Shown one piece after another: positions 9,825-21,100 of a stretch of 64,000 nt of DNA. The position numbers and the translations under genes were made by a program. Each line of letters begins with the position of its first letter. Positions within the stretch are counted from its first letter, which is position 1. The DNA lies in assembly GCF_019097595.1 (NCBI RefSeq), contig NC_080720.1:26740852-26804851 (forward strand), read 5' to 3'. The stretch is from Hemibagrus wyckioides (Eukaryota > Chordata > Actinopteri > Siluriformes > Bagridae). The notes below the pieces were generated by a model. It was not told the DNA's origin. It did no database searches and saw only the letters and a program-made list of their open reading frames with translations.

Positions 9825-11675
9825 TATGAACCTTTTTCTAGAACACACCCTAAGAGGTAGAAATATGAGCATTGTCACCATCGGTCTGTGATTTCTGGCC
9901 CTGACCGATCCACAGCTCAAGTATTTAATTGGTCTCAATTTCAAATGTACACGAGACTGTGTTTTAATCATGCTTTCTAGTTCTTATTTTTGTAAGTCCT
10001 TTTTTCTACAATAAAAACAAACTAGTAACTTAATTTTAAGCACAATTTTGTAGGATTTTGTAAATGAATCTTGTGACCCAAGATTTAGGCAGCTTCAAAT
10101 ACAAGTTAAGAGGCTATATAAGACGCTATAATACTTAATTAGGATACTATTGAATGTTTAGCGTAACCCTGTAATAGGAAGCAGAGATTCACCAACATCT
10201 AGCATACATTCTAGCAGATAATTTTGAGCAGTTTTACTATTATTATTTTTACTATTATTAACTTTGTTAATTGTCAGTGCAAGGTGCACAGAGAAGGTCT
10301 ATCATAAGCCAGGACTGTCAGGTTCCATTTAAAAAAAAACACACAAAAGATCTGATTGTACCCCCCTAAAGATCTAGGCATTTGAAAAGGAAAAAAACAT
10401 TTTCTTCTTTTTTTCCTCAACCTTTGTGTGGGAAACAAGGTCACAGTGGCGCACACGCATTTCTGAAGTTCAGACGTTATCCACTCCATAATCTTCTTTT
10501 CCCTTCTCCTGATCTTTGCAATATGCGGCATCTTACAACAGAAATGGTTCTGAACATCACAGACCTCATGTGTGAACATACCTGTTGCCTTTGTTTGTGA
10601 AAATGCATTAGATTTAATTAATGGTGGCTGCAGGGTATTTTTAAAGTAGCCTGATTTGGCATAAAAACCACATCCCTGGCAACCGTATCATTATCTGTCT
10701 TGCCAGCTGCTTATCCTCCACTGACATTGCTAAAAATGTGCACTTCACAAAACATCACACTTGCATAATTGCTCAATCTAAACACATACCGTGTCTTATT
10801 ACATGAAAATATGAAGGCAGATCTTTTTACAGCTCTTGATAAAGTCTTCCCTGTGTGAGCCTCAGAACACAATCCCAAAATAAAAGCTCCTAGCAGTAAC
10901 AACAAGGGGGTTGAGGAGAAAGAAGGTGACATGAGTCATGTGATTGCACCCACCGATGGAAGGTGGGACCATACTGACATTATTTGGTAAACAGTGGTGT
11001 AAATTCCCTGCATTTATTCCAGAGACTGTAAACAACTATCATATTCAGATGCTTGTTATGAATGGACAATGTCTGGCTGTGGGCCCACTATTCTATGATG
11101 GCTTTCTCTGAATGCTCAATGTACGGACAATAACCTCTGCCCAGCCTTGCAGAGTCCGTTTCCTGCTACTTTGACCCTATAAGTGGGCTGGTTTCTAGGC
11201 AATTGTGTTAAACTTATGTCCGAACAGTCAAGTAGCAACTGTGAAGAGGCTGAGGGAATTGTATCAAGTAATGGCGATATTTTTGTGATAGTAATGATGC
11301 ATTTTTAAGGAAATGGAACCTAAGCTTGGATCACATATGATTCTTTCAAAATCAAGAGATTTGGTTTGTTGGTTGATGCAGTATTTTATTTGTAAGCAAG
11401 TAAGCAATGGCCTCAAGCTATAGAATGCAGTGCATCTATTCAACACAGCTGACTTACAGTTACACCAGAGAACCAACTTGATTTGTCAGCTTGTAATATC
11501 TTGTGATTGATGGCGATATTTGAATAAAGCTTTACAACCTAAACTGTTTGAGTAGAGTGTAGGAAAGCTGGACAGTTTAAATGAATAAAGTGCTGCTGCA
11601 TGGTTTTCTTAAAGAAACGGTTAAATCCCACTATCACTAATGGTAGTGTGTAGTCAAACAGCTTTGTGGAAGAAA
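9825..11675. other. Intergenic, nothing recognised
   Basis: Non-coding AT-rich DNA. Open frames such as 10274-10579 (minus) and 10382-10600 (plus) overlap on opposite strands and have no family signature. Confidence 0.5.
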
Positions 11676-11832
11676 CCATTACATTTACAGCATTTGGCAG
11701 ACACCCTTATCCAGAACTACTTGCACCTGAGAGTAAGGCACCTTACTCATTGGCCCAACAGTGGCAGCTTGGTGGTCCAGGGATTCAGACTTCCATTTAG
11801 TAGTCCAACACCAGCCACTAAGCCACCACATC
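11676..11832 (-). repeat. tRNA-SINE 3' portion, reverse orientation
   Basis: The plus strand carries CATTTGGCAGACACCCTTAT, then CCTTACTCATTGGCCCAACAGTGGCAGC, GGATTCAGA and AGCCACTAAGCCACCAC. Read on the minus strand this is the GGTGGCTTAGTGG head and the AAGGGTGTCTGCCAAATGC tail common in fish tRNA-derived SINEs. Confidence 0.65.
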
Positions 11833-12669
11833 CCCAGTAACCAAAGTTAAACAAAAAAAATATGTCAATGAAAATAGTTCTAACCCCAAAAGTCCTTTTA
11901 ACAACAACAAAAAAATCATCACAGAATTTCATTACACACAAATTCTTATAACAGGTCATAATTTTTACATGTCTTGTAATAATAATTTGTCTTAATTATT
12001 ACAAGGTTTATAATGCCTATCATATGTCTTAACACTGAATAAATATTTCAACTACATCCATGCCAAGAACTGCTGTTGCTACTCCTTTGCAAAATCTGTG
12101 AAACATTTGTGAAATCACTGCCATCTGGTGTCACAACACAATAACTACATCCTTCTAAAACTACTTTGCTTAGAGGACTTGAAGTGAAGCCTAGTGACCA
12201 TTAACCTACAGTGGCTCAGAGTGGATAATCCCTATAGATGTAGCCAGCTAATGAGAGAATAAAGCTCCAGGAGCTATTCAAAAAGAAATGAATTAGTGGG
12301 ATTTTTTTTAACTCTACTATATATAGCAAATGTTGGCTTTTCTTGTCTATTTTTTGGTTTAAATATAAAAAGAGGACATTATTCAGGACTTTGCATGGGT
12401 GTCCGAGCAAAATATGTGGTGGTCAAGCTATATAAAGGGACTAACGTGGCTGGATGGCGACAACGGTTAACTTTTAATGCATGCCTATTAATGGATTTTG
12501 ATGTGAATTACTATTAGCATTTTTGACTAGCACGGAGTGATCAAACTTGACCAGTCCTGCATGCTCCAGCAGGTATTATTTATTTAACCTGCCCATGATA
12601 GTTTCTAAAAAAAAACTATTTGGATCTATTTTACAAAACATAAACAAATTGGGAGAAAGGCACAAGGGC

Positions 12670-12915
12670 TTACTGATTACCAAGTTTGCCTCAAACCTCC
12701 ACGGTTTGGGGTTTAATTCAAGTGTCCAGCCAGTGTGTGTGGAGTTTGCATGTTCTCCCTATGCTTCAGTGATTTCTTCTAGGTACTCCAGTCCCCCCCC
12801 ACCCCCAGTTAAAAGACGTGCATTGTATACTGATTGACATCTCTAAATTGCCTGTAGTGTGTGTGTGTGTGTGTGTGTGTGACGACTGTGGTAATTGGTA
12901 CAGAAAATGAATGAA
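12670..12915 (+). repeat. Core-SINE copy with TG tail
   Basis: Shares GTGTGTGTGGAGTTTGCATG, TTCTCCCTATGCTTCAG, a C-rich TACTCCAGTCCCCC segment, and a TG run (12857-12880) followed by GGTACAGAAAATGAATGAATG with the other SINE copies in this window. The tRNA-like head is degraded. Confidence 0.7.
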
Positions 12916-15182
12916 TGATGATGGATAAACAAATTGGTCATTAAAATCACTGTGACTCTCACTATGATAAAGAAGGTGAATGAATTCAATAAATTCATGT
13001 CCATCAAATCCTGCAAAACCAACCTGGAAATTCCCAAGTTAATGAAAATGACCTTGCTTTGTCAAATCTATCGTCTTAAAGTAAAAAAAAAACAAAAAAA
13101 AACACACTCATGCCTCTTGTTGTTCTAAGGCACCCCTCCACTCTGAGACACATCTGTTTTACATTTGAAGCCAAAGGTATAAACGCATACATCTCTGTCC
13201 ATTCGTCATCCGTTTCTGACCTCTGTAGCTCTCTCTGGTCAGATGAGCTGCTTTCAGCTAAATATGTTACATTAATGCATGTCCAACAGAGGGGCTGCTA
13301 CAAAAGCTGGAGTTGATGAACTACAGCCAGGAGTTTTTCATAGACAGCATGGATAATTTCCGCTACAGTATTTTTCACGTACTTTGTTCAGTCCGGTGAA
13401 ATGCTTGTCAGAGTATGTTAAATGCACCAGACGACGACTCTGGAAAGAATTTTTCAATTCTTCAATTATTTGGTTAGTTACAAGAGCAAGACAGCCATCT
13501 CAAGGAACACTGAAGCTCTTTTTTCTATTTTTTCTTCTATCTCCCTTTTACCAGTACACTGGTGTTCCGTTCAACCAAAAGAAAGGAAATTGATTTCATC
13601 AGATATTTTCAATCAGTATAAACAAATGAATAATTTTATTTCTGCAGGTCTGATATAAAATGAATCAGACACCGTTGGCTTTCATTGTGAGATATTTTTG
13701 GGATAACTTTACACAGGATTTTAATGGTTGAAGGTAACAGCTTCAAATTTTAGATGCTTATGATCAAGCACTTGGGGCATCTCAGAGAGCAGAGATGGGT
13801 TTGATAATAGCATTTACTTTGAAGAAACATTGGTGTGAAAGCAACCAAAACATTTTTCCTATGAACATATTGCCCCTAGTAGGCTAGATAAAAACAGAAA
13901 TACTTATGAAAAACTATAAATTCAGTTCTAAAATCCTGAGTGTCTACTTTCACATGATATACCATTATGCACCATGGTGGAGCATGACAAAAAAAATTCA
14001 ATGCTGAACATGGTGAACAATGCACAACAAAACAGGTGCAAATTCCATTTTTTTGGCCTCTGGGGAAAAGAGTTAACCACAGCTGACTTGATTTATTATT
14101 TAGTTAAAAATAAAAATGTGATAAGCTTTTAAGAAGGAAAAATTTTTAAACTCTACTGCACCGAGTATGAGCACTGCAGCCGTGAGACACTACAGAGGAC
14201 CTCACACTGTCAGATACCCTTTATAAATCTTAATAATGGTTATAACACAGAAGGAGGTTTTGCTCTGGCAGTGGGAGCACCGCTCTGAAAAGGTTTTGCA
14301 ATTCCTAAAATAAAGCCACTGCCAAGGGGAGGAAAGAGGGACCAGATGTGACTTACACTGAAAATTTCAGAAAGCTAGCGAGCAGGAAGGTTGCGTGTGC
14401 ATTTGAAAACTGTGAAATGTCATTATATGGTTTTAGTGCAAATGTCAGTGCTACAAACTGTAAGCTTTTATTTGAAAAACTAAATAAACATTTGGTTACT
14501 GAGTGTAAGATGAGAATTTTCTGTATGGAGAGGGAATATTAAGGGTAGCTACTGTGTGTGTGTGTATGAGAGAGAGAGAGTATTCAATTGGATAATATGT
14601 AGCAGCATCTCTTCTCCCAGCAAGCTATTTTTAATATACTTCTTAAGTGCTACAGGACAGGGTCAAAGCCTTCCCACAGACTAAGGTAAAACCTCCTTTA
14701 ATGACCAGTGCCTATAAACTTTCATTGCATGGTCCAGGAGTAACCATGTCCTGCATTTTTTAGTGCTTCCCCTGCTCTAATACACACTCAAGAAGTGGCT
14801 GTTAAGTAGCTTATTAGCTGATCAGGTGTGTTAGAGCAGAGAAAACAAGAAAATTACAGGGAAGATGAACTTAAGGAGATGGGAACCACATGGCCTGAAG
14901 TTTCTTAAAGTTTCTCGCAGAAAAATTACTAAGTAGAGTAAATGACCTCTAACCCACCTGAGACAATAAATGTAAAATTTTTTGTGCGCAATACAAATGA
15001 CTAGTTAATACAATTGAATAGTAATTTAATTTAATTAAGATTTTGTTGTTTGTTTTTCTAAAGTGTTCATTATTTAGCTATCCTTATCTTCTAAATAGTT
15101 TAATTTAACATATTTTGGATAACTGGAGATTGACTTGACTAGTTTTGCATTTCATGCTTTTTTACTCATCACAAAGCAAATG
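12916..15182. other. Intergenic, nothing recognised
   Basis: AT-rich non-coding DNA with a short GT/GA run (14551-14580). A CTGATCAGGTGTGTTAGAGC segment near 14818-14840 resembles a dispersed fish repeat. No exon was seen on either strand. Confidence 0.5.
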
Positions 15183-15678
15183 TACACTATATTGCCAAAA
15201 GTATGTGGACATACTTGTTGAACATCTTATTCCAAAGACATGGAATATGGAGTTAATATAGAGTTGGTCCCTCCTTTACTGCTATGATAGCCTCAAGTCT
15301 TCAGGAGAAGCTTTCCACTCGATTGTGGAATGTGACTCTGAGGATTTGCACCCATTCAGCCACAAGAGCATTAGTGAGGTCAGGCAAGGAGGCTTTGGTC
15401 CAAAAGTAAGCTTGAGGTCAGGGTTTCTGTGCAAGCCACGTGAGTGTTTACAGACCAACCTTGGCAAACCATGTCATCATGGAGCATTCTTTATTGTAAG
15501 GGGCATTGTCAGGTTGGAAGAAGTTTGAGCTAGTTCCATTAATCCCAATGAAGGTGAAAGAGCAGAGAAAAAACATTCTAGACATTCATGTGCCTCCAGA
15601 TTTGTGGCCCCCAACTTTTTTGCCAAAAAAAGTTTTTTTTATTGTCAAATGACCACATACATTTGGACACATAGTGTA
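15183..15678. mobile_element. Non-autonomous DNA transposon (MITE-like), copy 2
   Basis: Flanked by TA dinucleotides (15183-15184 and 15677-15678). The left end is CACTATATTGCCAAAAGTAT, and the right end, read in reverse, is CACTATGTGTCCAAATGTAT, so it has terminal inverted repeats. The interior is colinear with the copy at 9329-9824. There is no coding capacity beyond short broken frames. Confidence 0.8.
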
Positions 15679-15770
15679 TTTACATATTCACACATTTACA
15701 CTTTCTGCCCAGTGTATATTGTCTAATTTCATTTGCAATATCCAGCAACCACTTTTGCTAGAGCACTGGA

Positions 15771-15862
15771 GTAAAAATAAGAACTTGTATGTTATGAAGA
15801 GGGACCAGCTTAAATAAACTCCCGCTGGTCCCTCTTCATAACATACAAGTTCTTATTTTTAC
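15771..15862. repeat. Perfect 39-bp inverted repeat with 14-nt loop
   Basis: The left arm 15771-15809 (GTAAAAATAAGAACTTGTAT...) is matched exactly by the reverse complement of 15824-15862, with loop 15810-15823. It lies 93 bp beyond the right end of the MITE at 15183-15678 and is not part of it. No protein frame overlaps. Confidence 0.95.
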
Positions 15863-16439
15863 AAGGCAAAATGTCAGGCCAATCCTTTTACAGTGTTCAT
15901 TTGGGGCTAGCTGGACTTATATAAACACACTGGGTGTCAATTCAGCCATCGGGATTTTGCTGAGAATAGAAATGTTTAACTCAGCCCTACCTTCCACGCC
16001 TTCAACAACTGGCAGAGCAACAGGGCTGCTACAAAACTGCTGATTTTAGGTGTCCTTTTTTTATACAAATCATCTGAATCACTTCTAACATAGAATTCCA
16101 CCACACCTCCAGCCAATGAAGAGGAAAGTGCTTTTCGTTTCATTTCTTATAAAGACGTGACCTTTTTTTCAATTTCTATAGTATACTTAAAGATATTGTT
16201 GAAGGGTTCTAAATCTAAGCTCATCATCTATAGCATTACTCAACAAAAAAATTTGACTGAAACATCACTTTAAAATTTAACAATCTACTGCATACAAATT
16301 CAGATATATTGGCAGCTTTTTGAATTTCCACATTGTCTAACCTTTCTTGTCAATAATAAAAAAATCCTAATGTGTGATTCATTTGCAAAATCTTCAAGAT
16401 GTTGACAAATCTACATATTTTGAACAAGATAGATTAAAA

Positions 16440-17330
16440 AAAAAAGAAAATCCCTAAATGGACAGCCTAAAGATACATGAGATGACTGTGGACGCTTAGA
16501 AACCATAAAGATGACTTAAGATGGTCCATGATTGCTATGAACATTTTTACACTCAAGTCTCCATCAGTGAACAGCTGACAAGAGATTAGAAATAGACCTT
16601 CAGTAAGAAGAGGCCAACCCTACAAGGATCCTGAGGCATCCAGAGATGGACCGGTTACAGTTGGATTCTGCTTCGTGAGGATTTGGGTATTCAAAGCAAC
16701 GATGCCAACCCTATGTGGACTTTGATGATGACAACAACCTCCTAATTAAAACACACACTAACATTCTACATATGCTGTATCTGCATCACACAACTGACTG
16801 TACATGACTGCAGAAAGGACATTGTTCATAATCACACTGTTCGGTGTTTAGAATAATTTATAATCACACTCTCTAGTGTCACCCAAATGAGGATGAGGTT
16901 CCCTTTTGAGTCTGGTTCCTCTCAAGGTTTCTTCCTTATACCATCTGATGGGAGTTGCCCCTGTTGCTAGGACGTTTTGCGCTATGTTTTTTTGTTTCTT
17001 ATGTTCTGTAAAGCTGCTTTGAGACAATGTCCGTTGTTAAAAGCACTATACAAATAAACTTAAATCGAAAAAATTGAACAAAATAGATTTCATGTTATAA
17101 AACTATAGTGAAGTCAGAAATGACTCTGATTCTTATAGGCACATAAGTTCCTCATATGCTCATAAGTTCCTGGTTACACAGTTGCACAGTATAGTACACA
17201 GTTATAGATAGGAAATAATTGATAATCAAGCTATTCTTTGGCACTCAGATAAGGATTGGTTCCCTTTTGAGTCTGGTTCGTCTCTAGGATTCATTTTTCC
17301 TATGGTCTCATGGAGCTTTTCTAAAATATA
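16440..17330 (+). repeat. Dispersed fish repeat, LINE/SINE-tail type, two adjoining copies
   Basis: Two segments end in related sequence: TTTTGAGTCTGGTTCCTCTC with TTTCTTCCTTATACCATC near 16903-16945, and TTTTGAGTCTGGTTCGTCTC near 17263. The first continues to CTGTAAAGCTGCTTTGAGAC and AAAAGCACTATACAAATAAA near 17006-17060. The same units recur at 35060-35550. They are widespread in fish genomes. I cannot name the parent element reliably. Confidence 0.6.
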
Positions 17331-17623
17331 AAAATAATATGGAATTGAGCATAAAGACAAATAAACTAAAAAAAACCCAGCCCGGTTTAGACCACGCCCA
17401 CTCCGTGTTAAATCTAAATGATGGTACTAAGATGTACAGGTATTCTATGGGTTTCTTTCTGAAACCCCACTCCACCATAGGCTTGTATCCAGGTGCTTTT
17501 TTTTTTGACAAATTGCTTCTCTAAAATTACAAATGGCGTTAAAGACGGGTTAACATCAGTCTGGTGCAGATGGTGCTGCTCCAAAACAGTCCGCGCCTCC
17601 GTCAGCTGGCAGCGCGTGTCGGG

Positions 17624-17631
17624 TGACGTCA
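17624..17631. promoter_or_regulatory. Consensus CRE palindrome upstream of chpf
   Basis: TGACGTCA, the full CREB/ATF site, lies about 180 bp upstream of the chpf ATG inside the CpG-rich zone. Related half-sites follow at about 17656-17665 and 17682-17688. Function is inferred from sequence only. Confidence 0.5.
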
Positions 17632-17810
17632 GCTAGGAGGCGGAGCTCCGGGCGGTGACACGTCACTAAACAAGCGGAGACGTCGTCTTGTCCTCGAGGC
17701 GTTTAGAAAAGAGGCTTTGTATCGAGGCGCTTTCTCTCCTCCGAGAGCAGCTCGTTGTCTGTGTCAGTAGCGGGCGATAGAAAGACAGGCCAGGCGGCGG
17801 TTAATCAGCA

Positions 17811-18100
17811 ATGCGGATTGCGACGCTAATCTCTCTGGCCAGGCCGATCGGCCCGGTGGTGGTAGGCATCTCTCTGGGCTTCACTCTCAGCCTGCTCAGC
17901 GTCACATGGGTGGACGAGAGCTGCGGTTACGGGGCCGTCGGTGTGACCGAGGAGGCGCCGGTGGCTGCGCCGGGAGGCGCGAAGGGCGCGCGCAAGCCGA
18001 GCTCGATAGCAACGGGCAACGCCGAGGAGGATGACTTCCAGCCCAAAATAGTGCCATACAACAAGCCCGCCCAACAAGATCCACCGAAGAAAGTTTTCAG
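17811..18100 (+). CDS. chpf: chpf coding exon 1 (TM anchor and stem)
   Basis: 290 bp, ending in phase 2 before the donor GTAAGC. MRIATLISLARPIGPVVVGI begins the cytoplasmic tail and anchor, followed by a low-complexity Ala/Gly/Lys stem. The start is supported by similarity to the CHPF N-terminus and by its location in the CpG-rich promoter. Confidence 0.93.
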
Positions 18101-21100
18101 GTAAGCTCATAAGCCTTGTTTCTGGAGTTGTTTCATGGATGATTCGCGAGCCAGTCGATTCTTCATGAACGACTCTTTAAATGCAGCCCAGGAGAAACAA
18201 CTCGCCACGACGGACGTGCAGGAAAAGAGGCTTTGTTAGATTTGAACATTTATTCACTGTGCTCTCTTTGTTTAATAATGATCCATTGTGATTGTACTGC
18301 AGTGTTAGTTATGAACATAAACATCTTTTATGATAAAGCAGTAGACTTGTTTTGTTTATTTATTTTTGTTTCTTTAGCTCTAAACAGTGCCAGGATAAGT
18401 GTGTGATTGTGTTTTGCAGAAAGATTCAACTCGCACTATTTTTTTTTTTTGGATTAAAACTAATGGGAGTTTCAGTAGTTGAAGAAGTAGAAGAATCACT
18501 GAAGCTGAGTCTAAATGCCAATCACTATTTTGGAGCGTCCACGCCCGTCTGCCCCTGCCTAAAGGCCACATCTGTGCTCTCTTATTCCACAACCAGTTCA
18601 TACATTAGAAGTCTTTAGAGGCGCTTGACATGGCATATTGTTTTCTGCAAGCATCAACAATCCCTAGGGTTTCCACACTGCTATGATTAAAGACATTTGA
18701 TCTAACGCTTTTGATGTCTGCCCTAGCTCCTGTTATTAAAAGGAGCTCAGCATCCTGTTGTAGACTTCAAGTTGTTCATTCACTTCCCAGTGATTGCATT
18801 TCAGGCAGAGGATATGTGTGAATATTTCTACGTTTAGTCCAGACATGCTATGATGCTACGATTGGGGTGCTAATCAATTTTTTTAAGCTTAACTTAAAGG
18901 TGGAATAATGAGCTCTAAATGCACCACAGGGAAGATCTGGGGAAGAAAAAAAATTCTATCTGAGATGCCATTTGTGATCAATTAGTCCGAAATCTTTAGG
19001 CAAATCTTTGCTTAGTGTGAGGAAACGGACTGTGGAGATAACACAAAGAAACAAGTCTGTTTAATTTGTCTGTAAACTTAACATAACTCTCCCCCCCCCC
19101 CTTTCAGAGCCAAGTACGCCAGCACGGAGCTGGGTATTCATGAGCGTCTCTTCGTAGCAGTCATGACCTCCAAAAACAACTTAAACACATTAGCTGTGGC
19201 AGTGAACAGGACCCTGAATCACCACCTGGATGGCCGGCTTATCTTTTTCACCAGCTCTCACAACCGCAAAGTCCCTCACGGGATGTTTGTGGTGGCCCAC
19301 GGTCATGAGCATCCTGTGCCCAACATGGTACAGACCGTGCAGTATCTTTTGGAGCACCATGTAGTAGAGTACGACTGGTTCTACATACTTCAGGATGACA
19401 CTTACATCCAGCCTGACCGACTGAAGACGCTGGTGGGCCACTTGAGCATGGACCTCCAGTTGTACATGGGCCACCCAGGGGAGTTCATTGGAGGTGAAGC
19501 CCAGGGAAGGTACTGTCATGGAGGTTCAGGTTTCCTCCTGTCCAGGGCCTTATTGCTGAAGCTTAAGCCCTTCTTGGAGCATTGTCGGACTGACATTGTT
19601 AGTGTCAGGCCTGATGAGTGGCTTGGGCGCTGCATCCTCGATTATGCTGGCATTGGCTGTGTGAAGGAGTATGAGGTAAGACAGATCCATTGTATGAAGG
19701 GAAATTGTCTGCGAAAACCCATGAAAATGACAGAAATGGAATTTTTTCTGACAGTAACATAATTTGAGGCCTCTGTTTAAAGGGCCATAAATATCTGTTT
19801 ACCAAAATGGCATGCAAATGATTTTATTTAGGTCACTGGCTCTCTCTGCCTGCAGCCTTTGGTAAGGAGTCTGTATACCAATGTCTACAATCTTGTTCGC
19901 AATTTGTTCTTGGGATAGGTATCCTATACACTGTATAGAAATAGACATAAGCCTATTCAGTTCAGTTTGTAATCAGATACAATGCGCCTGTGCCGTCAGA
20001 ACATTAATGCAGAGAAGTGCACTGTACAGATGCTGGAAAACGGTGTAAAAATGTTTAAATGAACTGAAAAAAGAAATATGGCCTATAGAATAGAACTGAT
20101 TTAATTATTGCTTATTTCTCCACTGATGTTAGCAGGAGCAGAGATCAGTCTTGTGATTGTACCTCAGCTGAAAAGACAGATATGAATGATGCTGATAATC
20201 AAAGGGACAACTTATTTCCCTTTCTGAATTTTAATTTTTTTTTTTTTTTCTCAAATTTGGCAATAATGGCATCTTTTCATGAGTAGATTAGGTTCTGAAT
20301 GTAGAAGAAGTAGTGTGATTAATTTAGTGTGTCTTTCCATGGTTTTGGACTAAGTTGGGTTTGAAATCTGTGCAATAAATCACTATGTTTTATAGTTAAG
20401 GAAAACTTATTTGGAAAGTTTATACATTTATAATAACTTATTTCAGTTGAGGAATAAGGAATGATTTATGTTAGAAAATGTCACATTTTTACCATGTGAA
20501 GGTTTTTTTTTTCTTTTTCTGCAGACCAACATACAATTATGACTCATAATTTTAATGGCTCCCTTTTTTCTACCCTCTTTCATGCAGCTCTTCCTCACAT
20601 ATTTTCTAATTTTGTTGCTTTCCAACGTTGTTCTGCTTCATGACTTTCCAAACACGAGAGTATACGCCTCTTCACTAGAGGTTGGACTCGCTACTGACGA
20701 TTCTCCTCATGAGGCCCTGTTAAATTGTATGTAAAATAGCATCCACATTGGCATAGAGATTTATATGCAGGATAGTTTGACAGATTTTAACCTGGCATGG
20801 ATCATCCTGGCCAGCTCCGAAAGCAGACCAGTGTAGATAAAGCAAACTGTTCATGTTGCCTGATTCCGCTAAGAGCTCCACGTTTATGCTGGCCACAAGT
20901 GCCCTCATTTTTCAACCTCAGCTCTCGTGTGTCAGCAGGAAACCACAATTCCCAGGAGTCTTTGCCTCCGATGAGAAGGTGGCTTGTTTCGTATTGAGAC
21001 ACAGTACAGCGAAGTGCAACGTTGGCTCAGAATTCTGAACGCTAACAGTATTTCAGGGCCAAAGTCCCTATTTCTGATGCAGATGCACTTGCAAGGAAGC

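Larger units (their letters stand above)
17560..18110 (+). promoter_or_regulatory. chpf: CpG-rich promoter and first exon of chpf
   Basis: The region turns abruptly from AT-rich to GC- and CpG-rich about 250 bp before the chpf start codon and stays so through the first exon. This is typical of a housekeeping-type vertebrate promoter. It includes an exact CRE palindrome and a second ACGTCA-related motif (GACACGTCAC). No TATA box was seen. Confidence 0.65.
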
